Source: Salvia splendens
Lineage: Eukaryota > Streptophyta > Magnoliopsida > Lamiales > Lamiaceae
Length of the DNA stretch: 64,000 nt
Assembly (NCBI RefSeq): GCF_004379255.2
Contig: NC_056048.1
Location: 4,650,001 to 4,714,000, forward strand
Reading direction: 5' to 3'
Both the position numbers and the translations under genes were made by a program. Each line of letters starts with the position of its first letter. The stretch's first letter is position 1. A model generated the notes under the pieces. That model was not told the origin of the DNA. It was given only the letters and a program-made list of their open reading frames with translations, and made no database searches. Below are positions 49,979-61,151 of the stretch, in pieces.

Positions 49979-51998
49979 ATGGGGGCGAAGATGTCGAATG
50001 CAAGTTTAGTCCGACGGAATTCAACCAACCATGTATCTTCTCCTCATAATACTGATACAGATGCTGAAACCACTCCTTTTTCTAGGAGATATGGAAGAAT
50101 CGCTGACAATTACCGATCTATCGATCAGGTGCGTTTCATTTCATCAAATTTGGATACGATTTTTTTCTGAAATTTGAGATGGATTTGGATGATTGAATCT
50201 CGCCTGCAGTTTATTGTGTTTGATGATTTGATTGTTTGAAGGTTACGCAATCGCTAGCTGAATCCGGTCTAGAATCCTCAAATCTGATCGTAGGCATTGA
50301 CTTCACCAAAAGCAATGAATGGACGGGGAGAGATTCCTTCGACGGAAGGTGCCTTCATCACTTGAGCGATGGGTTGAATCCGTACCAGCACGCCATCTCC
50401 ATCATTGGAAGGACGCTCTCGCAGCTCGATGAGGATAATCTCATTCCGTGTTTTGGCTTTGGCGATGGTATGTTACTGTGCTAGCATACTGCAATGCTAA
50501 CGAGGGCGTGACAGTTGTTGTTTATATTCGCAGTGAGTACCCATGATCGGGACGTGTTCAGCTTCTATGCGGACAGCAGGCCCTGTGATGGCTTCGAGGA
50601 GGCACTCTCTCGTTATAGAGAGATCGTTCCACATGTTCGGCTATCAGGTTCATCCACCTCTTCTTTCTCAAGTTTGTTAAAGTTTTACTTCATGTTTTCT
50701 CATGAAGAAGATGCTCTGTGACTGACTGTACAGGACCTACATCGTTTGCCCCAATAATCGAGACTGCTATGGGGATAGTTGATCGAAATGGTGGCCAATA
50801 TCATGTTCTTCTGATCATAGCTGATGGCCAAGTAATAATTATGGTTGCATCTTAATAAATTCAAATTTTCTTCTGGTTCGATGTGTCTGATTTCGACTTT
50901 CTATGGAAGGTCACAAGAAACATAGACACAGAAGCTGGACAGCTAAGTCCTCAGGAGCAAAACACAGTTAATGCAATAGTGAGAGCAAGGTTGTACATTG
51001 TGAAAGTCTGGACTTAGTTTCTCAAAAGATGTTGAGGGTGTAGTTGACTCTTTGCCTTTGTTTTTTGTTTCTGTCGTGAAGCGAGTACCCGTTGTCCATT
51101 ATTGTGGTTGGAGTTGGAGACGGGCCGTGGGATACCATGCACAAATTTGATGACAATATCCCAGCCAGAGCCTTTGACAATATACAGGTTAGACCTTGCA
51201 AATCCAGCTCATTGAATCCTTGCTCATGCTTGATCATAAATTTTATGGATTACATTGGTTTCCAAATGCAGTTTGTCAATTTCACAGAAATCATGTCAAG
51301 AAATATCCCTCTACCGGAGAAGGAAACTGAGTTTGCCTTGGCTGCATTGATGGAAATTCCTTTACAATACAGAGCAACAATGGAACTCCAACTCTTGGGG
51401 TAATGCACTGTGAAGAATAGATACTATCATGTAAATGTTATTCGTGTCGATTTCAACTTCATCATATGCACAGTAGGAAAAACTGAACATCTCCCGTTGC
51501 AGCAACCAGAGAGGGCACAGCACAACTCTCCCGTTGCCACCTCCATCGCGCAGCTTGAGGTCGAACAGTCATCTAACCTTCACTCGTTCAAGCAGCTATA
51601 GCGAAACCTTCTCAACTACCCATCCATCTCCTGTTTCCACTTCAAGCTCTTTAAATGAAAGGGTGCATCCTCTCACTTTGTGCTGTTTGTTACACTTTTA
51701 TACTGTTTTTAGCATTAGGGTGAATTTGTGTTTTGGTGATCTTTTCTGACAATAGTTTTTTCTAACTTTTTTCCACAGAGGTGCCCTGTTTGTTTCTACA
51801 GAAGACGAAATCTTGCACTTGGATGCGGACATCAGGTAAAGCACCAAACATAAAGATGTAAAAATTTGTAAGGTTGTCTCCTTCTAAACTCTGCGCATTC
51901 TGTGTTGTTTGTAGGTGTGCCATGACTGTGGCGAAGAGCTGAGCTGGTGTCCGATTTGTCGGACAGAGATAACAACCAGATTAAGGCTTTATAATTAA
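49979..51998 (+). CDS. RGLG: RGLG-type E3 ubiquitin ligase (copine/VWA + RING)
   Basis: RING-domain ligase of the RGLG family, which ubiquitinates targets in hormone and stress signalling and is often plasma-membrane associated. Ten exons join in frame to 400 aa: 49979-50128, 50242-50467, 50534-50647, 50734-50831, 50910-50989, 51082-51187, 51272-51399, 51503-51662, 51779-51835 and 51915-51998. The copine/VWA domain spans about residues 50-300, with [20 protein letters not shown] (a metal-site-like DFTKSN), [29 protein letters not shown] and [12 protein letters not shown] Ser/Pro-rich linker (about 305-353) leads to a C-terminal C3HC4 RING, CPVC...[20 protein letters not shown], ending TTRLRLYN. 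The N-terminus is MGAKMSN: a glycine at position 2 is visible, as in myristoylated RGLG proteins, but Ala/Lys rather than the usual Ser-rich context makes lipidation uncertain. No lesion is seen. Confidence 0.93.
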
Positions 51999-52855
51999 AC
52001 TCATAAAGCCAATGTTAAAACCAAGATATGATAGTCTGTGTGATTCAATAGTGATATGAATGTGTATATGAAACAATAGATACTGAATTATTCCTAATTT
52101 TACCTCAATTTAAAGAACATTTGCAGATGAGCAAACAATACCCTGTAATCACCATGTCTGTTAGTTTTTTCTTGTTCTTCGAGGAGAGCTGATTTCGTTT
52201 GCCATCAAAATGTTCGCTTTTGGAAACTTTCCGAGCTATGTATTTAAGATTTCTAACAAGAGATCTCTTAAGTTCCAGCTTCCAATTTCTTTCAAAAACT
52301 CAGTTGTTGTAATAGCCACGAACTAAATTTCCGAGACTAATGGAATAAAGTTGGAAACGTAGAACAATTTCATCTTATCAATTAATTAATGTACGATGAG
52401 TATACGATTCTCCAACCCGTTTTGGGAAACACGATTTATAAAGAATGCAAATCTAGAATTTTTTTAAAAAAAGAGATAAGGGCCGAATGAAGTGAAAGTG
52501 CATCCGTTCATTTCTTAAGTAAACGGAATACGGTGTATAAATTTTCAAACTAAGTTGTAGATTACAAATGTTCAATGATGAAAATAGAAGAAGAATAATA
52601 CATACTAAATTCTATAAGTGATTCTATACATTTTTTTGAAGGGAGAGAAAGCTTGAGAGAAAAAGAGAAACACTACTCTATTACAAATTAGAATTTTTAA
52701 GTTCTGCCCCCTTGCTTTAGGCCCGATTTTCGGCCCGATTTTCGACGGCCGTTGGGCCGAGGCAACATGTTGACAGCCGAGTATGATCAGCCCCCTCTCC
52801 CCTGCCGAATACCAACCAATCGAACAAGGAAATGCATAAGATATTAAGACATTTA
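51999..52855. other. RGLG 3' flank, no gene seen
   Basis: Includes the likely RGLG 3' UTR and AT-rich DNA. No repeat or reading frame is supported up to the TTA target duplication of the next element at 52853-52855. Confidence 0.4.
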
Positions 52856-54726
52856 GAGCATCGTTAAGGGCCGCAAAAAGCGAGTGCCGGCCAGAGCGTC
52901 GCGTTGGAGGGGGAGGATTTGCGGCCTACACCGGTCCCGGGGTCCGGCCCGGGCTCGCGTTAGATGGTTCGGGACGGGATGAAACGAGGCCCGGCCCAGG
53001 GTTAATTCGTGTTCGAGCCGGATCGCAACGGAATTTTTATTATTTTACAAAAAAATCGAAATTTTTTTATGAATACCACTCCAACCATTTTCATATACAT
53101 TCTACTCCATTACTCTTCCTAAAATTGGACAAAATGCCTCATCGTCAAAGATTTTTCGAAGCTGAAATGTCCCGATTGTTAGAAGAGGCGGTGCCGGCAA
53201 TCCAAGAAGAAATCAACAACGAAGTGGAACGATACCAAGCTGCTATTCAAGCTTGGAACGAACAACAAATCCGGGTACCACGTTCTCGGATGTATATTCA
53301 CCGAGACCCTGAACAAGCTGCTTTGCGGCTTTTCACAGATTATTTTTCTACCGATCCGCGATGGAGTGATCAGATGTTCCGTCGCAGGTTCCGGATGCGG
53401 AGGCCTTTGTTCCTACGCATTGTCAACGCAGTTGTAGGTCGCGACTCATATTTCTGCCAAACCACCGATGTTGTGGGCCGGCAAAGTATATCGACGTTGC
53501 AGAAATGCACCTCTGTCATACGTCAACTAGCTTACAGTACTACATCAGATATGTTCGATGAGTATCTCCATGTAAGCGAGCATACAGGACGGGAGTGCCT
53601 AGCTAAATTCTGTCGGGCAGCCGTTGAAGCATTAAAGGATACATACTTGAGAAAGCCAACGACCGACGACGTTAGGAAGTTGCTGAACTTGCACGAGCGA
53701 ACCCACGGCTTCCCGGGGATGCTTGGCAGCATCGACTGTATGCACTGGCAGTGGAAGAATTGTCCAACGGCTTGGAGAGGACAATACACTAGCGGGAACA
53801 AGGGCACAAATCCCACGATTGTGTTGGAGGTCGTAGCCGACCAACGATTGTGGATCTGGCATGCCTACTTTGGTGTCGCGGGGTCCAACAATGACCTTAA
53901 TGTGTTGAACGAGTCTCTATTGTTCGATAACTTGTGTGTCAGGCGAGCGCCGAACGTAGAGTTAACGGCCAACCACTGTTGGTATAGTATGGGGTACTAT
54001 CTGGCAGACGGGATCTACCCTCGATGGCCCGTGTTCGTGAAGACTATCACATGTACGACAACGAAACGGAGAGCATTGTTTGCCCAAAGGCAAGAGGCGG
54101 CTCGGAAAGATGTGGAGCGTGCATTCGGAGTCCTCCAAGCACGGTGGGCTATTGTGAAGGGAGCGACCCGTGGTTGGCAGCGTTCACTAATCGCCGACAT
54201 CATGTATGGATGTATCATAATGCATAACATGATCGTTGAGGACGAGGAAGAAAATGTCACTTTGTGAGCGACGAACCACTCGCCAGCACCGCGAGTGACT
54301 ACGTTGTCACCGCCCCGCCCGTGCAGGGCCTTCCTCCCGACATCCGCAATGTCATGGCCCGTTCAGCTGTGATGCGCTAAGAGGAACAACACACTCGCCT
54401 CCAAGCCGATCTAATCGAAGAGATTTGGACTCGCACCAACGTGTTCCGACATTGACGATATGTTTTTAATGGTTTTTTTATATTTTTAAATTTCTATGTT
54501 GTAATTTTCAATCTTCGATCGAAAATTAACTTTTCCGTGTTATAAATTTCCGGCGTTTTTTATTTTACGTATAAAATAGGTTGAAGTTGTGAATAGTGTC
54601 ATTTATTAGTTGCGGCACGGGTTATGGCCTGCAGGGTTAGAGCAGTTGGGGTATGGGACTCAAATTTGGGGAATGATGACGTGGAGGGGACTTGGGCCTG
54701 AAATCGGGCCGGGGTTAATGATGCTC
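52856..54726 (+). mobile_element. PIF/Harbinger DNA transposon
   Basis: 1871 bp. Terminal inverted repeats: GAGCATCGTTAAGG at the left, and the complement of GAGCATCATTAACC at the right. The target duplication TTA lies at 52853-52855 and 54727-54729, exactly the Harbinger TWA preference. It carries one transposase frame and no second (Myb-like) ORF, which autonomous PIF/Harbinger elements normally encode, so it probably depends on a partner. Sequence quality and clean ends suggest recent insertion. Confidence 0.93.
53134..54267 (+). CDS. PIF/Harbinger transposase (DDE_Tnp_4), C-terminus disrupted
   Basis: Nuclease of the Harbinger superfamily; host-derived relatives include ALP1. The chosen ATG gives 377 aa; an in-frame TTG lies 9 nt upstream. 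The catalytic triad is visible: D201 in GMLGSIDCMHW, D254 in GVAGSNNDLNVL and E328 in ARKDVERAFGVLQ. Family-typical KNCPTAWRGQY, YYLADGIYP and MYGCIIMHNMIVEDE are present. The N-terminal helix-rich DNA-binding part (FRMRRPLFLRIV) is intact. The frame stops at 54265-54267. A conserved-looking tail (SDEPLAS... onward, to about 54456) continues in another frame and contains its own TAA near 54378. So a small indel near 54263 and a second lesion have removed the last 60 or so residues. The DDE core is complete, but activity is uncertain. Confidence 0.9.
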   Translation: MPHRQRFFEAEMSRLLEEAVPAIQEEINNEVERYQAAIQAWNEQQIRVPRSRMYIHRDPEQAALRLFTDYFSTDPRWSDQMFRRRFRMRRPLFLRIVNAVVGRDSYFCQTTDVVGRQSISTLQKCTSVIRQLAYSTTSDMFDEYLHVSEHTGRECLAKFCRAAVEALKDTYLRKPTTDDVRKLLNLHERTHGFPGMLGSIDCMHWQWKNCPTAWRGQYTSGNKGTNPTIVLEVVADQRLWIWHAYFGVAGSNNDLNVLNESLLFDNLCVRRAPNVELTANHCWYSMGYYLADGIYPRWPVFVKTITCTTTKRRALFAQRQEAARKDVERAFGVLQARWAIVKGATRGWQRSLIADIMYGCIIMHNMIVEDEEENVTL

Positions 54727-54729
54727 TTA

Positions 54730-55139
54730 GTAAACAATCAAGCAAGAATAAGAGGCAGCTTAATTTCAAGGGTGAAGACCAAAACTTGCCTAAATAGGTA
54801 AGATGGAAGGCTGCATTTCCTGGACACCACATACCGCACCAGCTGCCACAAGCCGAGGGAAAGCTGCAACCACGGGCACTCTGCAGAGCCCCAGCTGTAG
54901 GGCTCAGTTAACCACCTTGCAGGGCTCAATCACCTGCCAAATTGTACCAACAATTAAGGGAGATGTACTGCAGGGGGTAAGAGGAGGAGGGTACTGCAGT
55001 AAGGCAACAAATGGGAATGCAAATGCAATTAATATACGAGTACATGCCATGCCTTATTGCAGGAGGGACAGCCAACATACAATCAGGACAAGGACCCCTT
55101 TTCCTGCACTAAACAGTAGTCCAGCAACTTTCAATTACA
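54730..55139. other. unassigned DNA, possibly the 5' part of the solo LTR
   Basis: Moderately GC-rich for the region, with several ctgcag- and gcaggg-containing phrases. No gene is supported. By position relative to the TATA-like box at 55148, the 5' part of the solo LTR that follows should lie about here, but no TGTAACG-type start was found. Confidence 0.3.
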
Positions 55140-58100
55140 CACCCTTTTTATATAGAGATAACCTCTCGGTTTTACTCCCTTCACCACCACAAACCATTGA
55201 AATCCCAAGTGAACTAAAGAGTGAGAGAGGCTGAGGCTAAGAGCAGCAACCAAAAGAGTGCAGGAGGTAATTCCCACACCCTTTCTCCTCAAACTCAAAC
55301 ACCAATAGCATGATCATTTAACAACACCTTATGCTAGGAATCACAACATGCTAGACTACAATAGCACATTTAACCTCCACAAAAGAATACCTAAAGAGAG
55401 CAGTGTACTTGGCTACATAAGTGAATAGCTTGAAACTACAAGTAATGCTTTAGCTAATGAGTCCATTCATAGACATTAAGATTTAAATGCAACATGCCAC
55501 TGCCTACTCTTAGAAATTAGTAGATTAGCAAATACACATAACATAAGGATGAGACCACACGATATACAAGCTCCCTCCAAATAAAGTCGAACCATTCCCT
55601 ACAAACAAGGGTTTTGTCTTTTTTTGTTCTAAAATAAAATTTAGATTCCGTGAGTGTACTGGACTTTTTTTTGTTCTGATTTTTGGAGAGACGCATGACC
55701 CTCATACGTCTCCTTTGATGAAACGCATGACGGAGATGCGTCTTTAAGGGAGACGCATGAGGGTCATGCGTCTCTCATTTTTTTCAATTTTTTTTGAACG
55801 ACGCATGACCGTCATCTGTCATGCGTTTTAGGGAGAGACGCATGAGGGTCATGCGTCTCTAAATACATACAATATCACTGTAAGCCATTGTGTAATGATT
55901 GAGAAATTTTATGAATAGTGTGACACTCAAGGTCTACAAGTCTATCACGTCAAAGATGAGCAGGTTTTGCTTGGGAAAAAGTGGAAGAGTTGAGAATGGA
56001 GTAATGCATGCCTCTATTAAAATGGGGAAAAAGTGGAAGAGTGGAAAAAGTGGAAACGTTAAAAGTGGAAAAGTGGAAGAGTAAGAAATTGAAAAATAGT
56101 AGGCTAGTAGCATTATTATTCATGCTTTATTCATGAATTTATGCTTACGGTCAAATGGAGTAATGCATGCCTCCATCAGCACAGTATTCATAGCAATCAT
56201 TAGTGTAGTGTATATTTAGAGCCAGATGACCCTCTTGCGTCTCTCCTAAGAGAGACGGTCATGTGTCGTTCAAAAAAAATCGAAAAAAATGAGAGACGCA
56301 TGACCCTCATGCGTCTACGGACCCCGCAGCACGGCATGCGGCGACGGCGAGGCAGCAACTGGCGCGTCACTTCTGTGTCAAGGGAGGCGGGTGAGAGAGG
56401 AAAGGGCACACGGTGCTGCAGGCGTTGGCGATGAATCGACGAGCGACGCCGCAGAGAGGGAAAGGCGACGCCTTCTCCCATCGAAGACTCCGCCGCGAGA
56501 GAAACGTCGGCGCCGCTGCACAATTCTGACCCTGCCTCTCGGTTCCGAAGAAAAAGCGGAGAGGAATCGACGAACGATGGTGTCGATTCGCGGAGATGGT
56601 GGCGCTCTCCGTGAGGTGCGGCAAGGGCAGCTGCCTGCGGCGCCGACGAGATGGAGAAGAGGGAGGTGGACGATTTGTTCTGGAATGGATTAGGGATTTT
56701 TGAATTAGAATTGGGGAAAGGAGAAAAAGGGAAGAGAGAAAGAGAGAGCCGAGGGAAAGGGGTATGCTTTTGGGCCTTTTCATTGGATTCATTGGGCTCA
56801 ATAATTTGGGCCACTGTTTTTCGAAAATGATAGGGCCGATGGAAAGGAGTATTATTTTTAGGTGGGCTCTTTTAATTTGAATTTAAAACTCCCCTGTGCC
56901 AATTTGATTGGGCCACTACTATTTATATTAAAACGGACCACTGTTATTCAATTAAATTCGCCTGTGCCACCGGCCTAGATAAATTCGAGACTATGACATT
57001 AATTCCTTAAGCCACGGAGGAATAGAAAATGTTAGTCGTATTAACATAATCTCCAATAAATGATTAAATTGGACTTTTATTAATTAGGGTAGGAATCCTA
57101 ATTTAATTAAGTGTTTAAAACCAAGAGGTTTTGATTCGAAAATGGACTTATGATAATTTACATCATAGCATGAGCTACTAATTAAAACATTAGTTTGACA
57201 AGAAGGTCGAAGTTAATTTATAGAACCTCCTATTGTTTTGCCAAACTAAATAATGAATAGCCGCTATTTGATTCCGCAGAAATAAAGTTAAGATGTTTGG
57301 AATTTAACCAATGCACGAAAAATCCGGCAAATGCCCAAATAAATTAAATCGCTTGAATTAATTAATACTAAGGAATTTTATGGATCTAGGAAAAGAGAAA
57401 ATAAAAGCAATCACCCGCTTAGGGATGCATGCACGCTAAATAAATAATTACTTAAGCCCAATTTAAGTATATTATTTGTTTATAAAGGGGCGTCATCGCA
57501 AGACAGGTAAAAGCAAGGCGAGGAACGCTCGTTTGAGAATTTAAATAAACAAGGTGGGCTTTTCTTTCAAAACATGACTTTATGTGAAAACGTGAATATT
57601 TTGAGATAAGTTGTCATGCCTTGTTTTATTTATGATTACCTATACGTTGGCTATGCCAAGCAGTTAAATCGAATTCGGGTCTCAGTAGGGCCGCAAACCC
57701 TACTCGGACTAGTGTACACATAAGGGACCGTGTGCTAGCGCTAGAGTTGGTCGGTCCAGTGACCGTCGTGGAATGTGGCCACATTCCCGGTTCACACAGA
57801 TCAAATATGGTATTTCATGAGATGTTATGTGACTGCGCAGTCAACCTTTTGAAAAGATAAAAGTTTTAGTGACCGGGAATTATTTACTATAAAACCCCGT
57901 GCTCACTCAAGTTTGGCTGACGACTAAATAAGAAATGTTTTCGGCAATGAGCCCACTGAGTATACCAAATACTCAGCCCTGCATATTGCTTTCTTAATGT
58001 GCAGGTTGATCGTGGTCGAAGCGGAGGAGGTGTTGGGAGAGAATATTAAATAAGTGGCTAGGTAGTTGATTTAATATATCATCATACATATTACTTCGTC

Positions 58101-58310
58101 TTGGAACCTTCCGCTGCAAGTTTAAGAATCATTTTAGAAAAGACTATGCACTCAGTTAATTACTCCGATTTCGTTGAGGTTGTACCCTTTCACTATGAGA
58201 CAATTGTTTCCTTGAATTGAATACTTATTTATGACGAGCTTGTGACCATTGAATTAGTTTAGTCGCGAAATAGCTACACTTTCTATTCCTAGGTAGTTGT
58301 GGTCATGACA
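55140..58310 (+). mobile_element. solo LTR related to the array LTR, with nested insertion
   Basis: The 3' two thirds matches the array LTR in order: 'gaggtaa-t-ccca' (55264), a GC-rich block (56320-56690), gaattcgggtct (57671), GTGTACAC (57712), ggaatgtggccac (57770), 'ccactgag...tactcagccctgc' (57954-57981), 'tgcaggttg', then an end TCATGACA at 58310 matching the TGACA end of the array LTR. Neither a PBS nor an internal domain follows. The left edge is uncertain. Sequence divergence from the array is large, so it is a related, older family. A fold-back element (55688-56316) interrupts it. The open frames across 56200-56814 are incidental to the GC-rich block. Confidence 0.65.
55688..56316. 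mobile_element. fold-back element built from AGACGCATGA/TCATGCGTCT hairpins
   Basis: Inverted arms of about 100 bp: 55751-55860 (gagggtcatgcgtctctcat, then ttttttgaacgacgcatgac) pairs with 56218-56316, enclosing about 357 bp. The arms are themselves made of short palindromes, AGACGCATGA + 3 nt + TCATGCGTCT, repeated at 55688, 55751 and 55838. The loop contains gtggaaaaagtgg repeats at about 55975-56085. It resembles a MITE or MULE-type non-autonomous element; the superfamily is not assignable and no target duplication was confirmed. Confidence 0.55.
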
Positions 58311-58663
58311 GTTGTGTAGCAACATGAATCAAATTACTTTCTCCATAATTGAGTTCAATATATATAGAAAAATGAACTGCTGAAACTGAAAGGTTCATGG
58401 TGAGGAAATGTTGATGATTGATTGAAGTTATGATTCATGAGTTTAAGGAATCTTGATATTCAAATGACATATTCAAGTTCAATGAATGCACCTCTTCATT
58501 CTTTGGAAGGTTCTGAAAACAATTTATTACAATAGGTTAGGCAAGAAGACAACTTGGTTGACTCCACCTCAGTAGTTTGTGAACTCATCAGTCAGAAAAA
58601 GCAGACAGTGGGTTCGATCAGTTCACACCAGCTTCAAATTTTCAATCCCATAGTTAAATTTCC

Positions 58664-58672
58664 TCAATAAAT
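58664..58672 (+). promoter_or_regulatory. TATA-like box of the cysteine-rich peptide gene
   Basis: AATAAATAGG lies about 50 bp upstream of the peptide reading frame and is the best TATA match nearby. With transcription starting about 30 bp downstream, the first ATG in the mRNA (58696, ATG CAT CCA TTC TAA) would be a four-codon upstream frame. Confidence 0.4.
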
Positions 58673-58721
58673 AGGCCATCTCATATCTGGCATTTGATGC
58701 ATCCATTCTAAAATAGAAATA

Positions 58722-58994
58722 TTGAGGAACAAGAGCTTGGCAATCGCTCTGACATGGCTGCTGCTAGCTGCATTCCTCGTCACTTGTTCGTGTGCAGCAG
58801 CTAGCACAAAACCTGCTGAACGCGTCGTGCATCCACAAGGTATGTTACATCTCCACAAAACAGTTTTTTCTTCTGCAATATGTAGTTTGATTCCTAATTA
58901 ATCTGTGTTTGAAGGGTGCCGGTGCTGCTTGTTTAACTTCTCGAAGCCCCTCATCACCTGCGCCAGAGTCTGCTGTGGCGAAAGCTGCTGCTAA
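58722..58994 (+). pseudogene. small secreted cysteine-rich peptide gene, start codon broken
   Basis: Two exons, 58722-58839 and 58915-58994 (GT/AG, phase 1), encode a hydrophobic signal peptide (AIALTWLLLAAFLVTCSC), a short pro-region (ASTKPAERVVHPQ) and a mature part of about 26 residues with eight cysteines in the pattern C-x-CC ... C ... CC ... CC (starts GCRCCLFNFSKPL). Length would be 65 aa. The function is not recognised; the layout suits an apoplastic signalling or defence peptide. There is no in-frame ATG. The sequence at the expected start reads ATTGAGG, one T more than ATGAGG, so a single-base insertion appears to have destroyed the start. The codon at 58722 is TTG. The two nearby ATGs (58696 and 58754) are out of frame and stop early. 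It may be a recent pseudogene, a non-AUG start, or a sequence error. Confidence 0.6.
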
Positions 58995-59322
58995 CATCAA
59001 AACCAGCCCAGAAAAGCTACAAATGAAGAATGTGTTGCTTATGATATGTATCTTGAAACTGAATGTGATGCATTGTACTATAACTTAAGAATACAGTATC
59101 AAATTGAATAAAAATCTTCAATAAATATATATAGTGCTATAATAGTACAGAAGCTCAATAGTCCATACTCTCACAACTCAACAATAACCATACTAACCCC
59201 AACCAATCTTCTAATCAATACATCTATAGTGATATTTATGTGCAGTATCTTATCTTTTTCTTTCGCTGTCCGGGACAGTGCAGAAGAGGGAACCCTGAAA
59301 ACCCCACTTCAAAACCTCCGAG

Positions 59323-61151
59323 TCACATGAAAATCACGCGAAGCACCCAACAAGCAACTAACAAGATTACACACCATCCGCTGTCGGACCTAAAGCCTAG
59401 AGATTTCTCATCTGTGACACCAACAAGAAATCTGCAGTCTCCAATCGAAGGATCCAACATAGTAATCATCCCAATCCCATCAAACTCACAGCTCCGGGGA
59501 TTCTGCTTCTGCACCTGATAATAGCTGTTGAAAGCATACGATATATTCCCCTTCTCACCAATATTGTTGCAGGATCCTCCATAGCTGAGTGTCGTGCAAT
59601 CCGCATAATTACAAGCAAGCTTGAAGTGGCTGGCCACGGTGGAAAGATCCCGGTTAGGATTTGCAACACACCATCTGGACGGAAGATACTTAACCTCTTT
59701 TGCGTTTTTCAAATATCCATTGCCAAGATTCAGTCGGTACTTGGCCTGTCCATCAAAGGAGAATATGCCCCAATGCCTCTCAAAGTTCCCGGGCAGGGTA
59801 CTCTTGGCCCCCTCATCGAGAAGACTGAAAAGGTAGACGTCCATAGGCGGGACACCTGGCCTTAGAGGAGTTCCCTTATTTGACAAAACATTCTTAACAA
59901 GTCCCTGGTTGAAAACCCTCGCTGCAGTGAGATTTGCCCCGGATGCACCATCTGTCGGCCAACCCACCTCCCCTATAACAATCGGCATCTGAGGATACCC
60001 TAGTTTGCTTAGAGCTGAAACTAATGTGTCGAAATTACCATCAAACGCACTGTAGTAGGTATTTGGTCCATCCACCACAGGATGCGTAGTGCCCTCAAAG
60101 AATGCATAATCTTGAGGAAAATCAGAGTTCCCATACATGCTTAGGAAGGGATATATATTCACTATGAAAGGCGAACCGTTAGAGTTGAGGAAAGAAACAA
60201 TCTGCGTCATGATTTGTGTGAGCTCGGCTCGAAAGGCTCCTTGTGATGGCAGATTAGATACATAGGCATCAGCATTGCACGGGACAACCAACTTCACTGT
60301 GCCTCCAAGATTTGCTTTAGCCAGAGACTGCTGTAAATTCACCATAGTAGGCACCACATACGATTGGAATTGACCAGAGTAACTAGTCAGGAACGGCTCG
60401 TTTCCCACTGCAACGTACCTGCAACCGCTCTCAAGATTCAGCAGTGTCCACAAAGAGTATAGAGGTAAAGCATCAATCTTGTTAAGTTCTAAACCCCAAA
60501 TCAAGCAACAGAGTAAATAAAATTATACAGTGTCACCAAATAATTCTACTTTCATCATTTGTAGCCAAATTTAGCTGCAAATGTGATATGACAAAAAGCT
60601 CACACTGAAAATAAAAAGTACTTTTTTTTAAAAAGGCCAAACAAAATAATATCTTTACAAGTTAAGATACAGAACCTCAATTGGAGAAACCATCAAATGC
60701 AACACAATCACATAAACTAACAAATAATCAAAGATTAAGACTGATAAGCACCTTTCCACAAAGTAAGTGAGTGTGTGTGAGAGAGAGAGAGAGAGAGAGA
60801 GTACTTGATATCAACACCGCCTTTAACAACATATTTGGAGACATTTTGAGCAACCCACAAATCACAAGCAGAGGCAGAGGAGCTGAGGAGAGCCAGCATT
60901 TCGTTAGGGATCCCAACCATGACTTGGATCCCAGAGCCCATCAACGCCTTGAGGGAGTCTGGGTCGGCATCAAAGAGCTTCACTTTTTCAATCTTATTGT
61001 CCTTCAAAAGATCCACCACATTCTTAGGCGAGAGGCGGTGGAGAGAAATCGTGCCCCAGTTCACCCCTATCGCCGATTCAGCCACCTCCACCGCCGCTGA
61101 CAAACTCAGCACAAGGACTAGGATTTTGCTATAAAAATGGAGTTTTTCCAT
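59323..61151 (-). CDS. glucan endo-1,3-beta-glucosidase, GH17 + X8/CBM43, GPI-type
   Basis: Cell-wall beta-1,3-glucanase that hydrolyses or remodels callose; similar to the plant 'glucan endo-1,3-beta-glucosidase 8' group. Two exons, 61151-60805 and 60418-59323 (GT/AG, phase 2), give 480 aa. There is a signal peptide at about 1-26 (ILVLVLSLSAAVEVAES). The GH17 domain starts AIGVNWGTIS. The acid/base glutamate is E123 in YVAVGNEPF, the nucleophile E256 in IVIGEVGWPTDG. A linker leads to an X8/CBM43 module from about 354 (RWCVANPN...LACNYADCTTLSYGGSC), with six or more cysteines. The C-terminal hydrophobic tail (WCVILLVACWVLRVIFM) fits a GPI-anchor signal. Introns in this position, inside the K-YVAVGNEP junction, are usual for the family. 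A GA/CT microsatellite (60776-60802) begins right at the donor site. No lesion. Confidence 0.93.

Noticed and set aside
53532..54260. Long minus-strand frames opposite the PIF transposase
   Set aside because: Antisense shadows of a strongly coding frame.
54803..55234. 143-codon frame downstream of the PIF element
   Set aside because: Low-complexity composition in DNA likely to be LTR; no start context or homology recognised.
56200..56814. 204-codon minus-strand frame
   Set aside because: It runs across the fold-back arm and the GC-rich block of the solo LTR; Ser/Arg/Pro-rich composition is what such DNA gives by chance.
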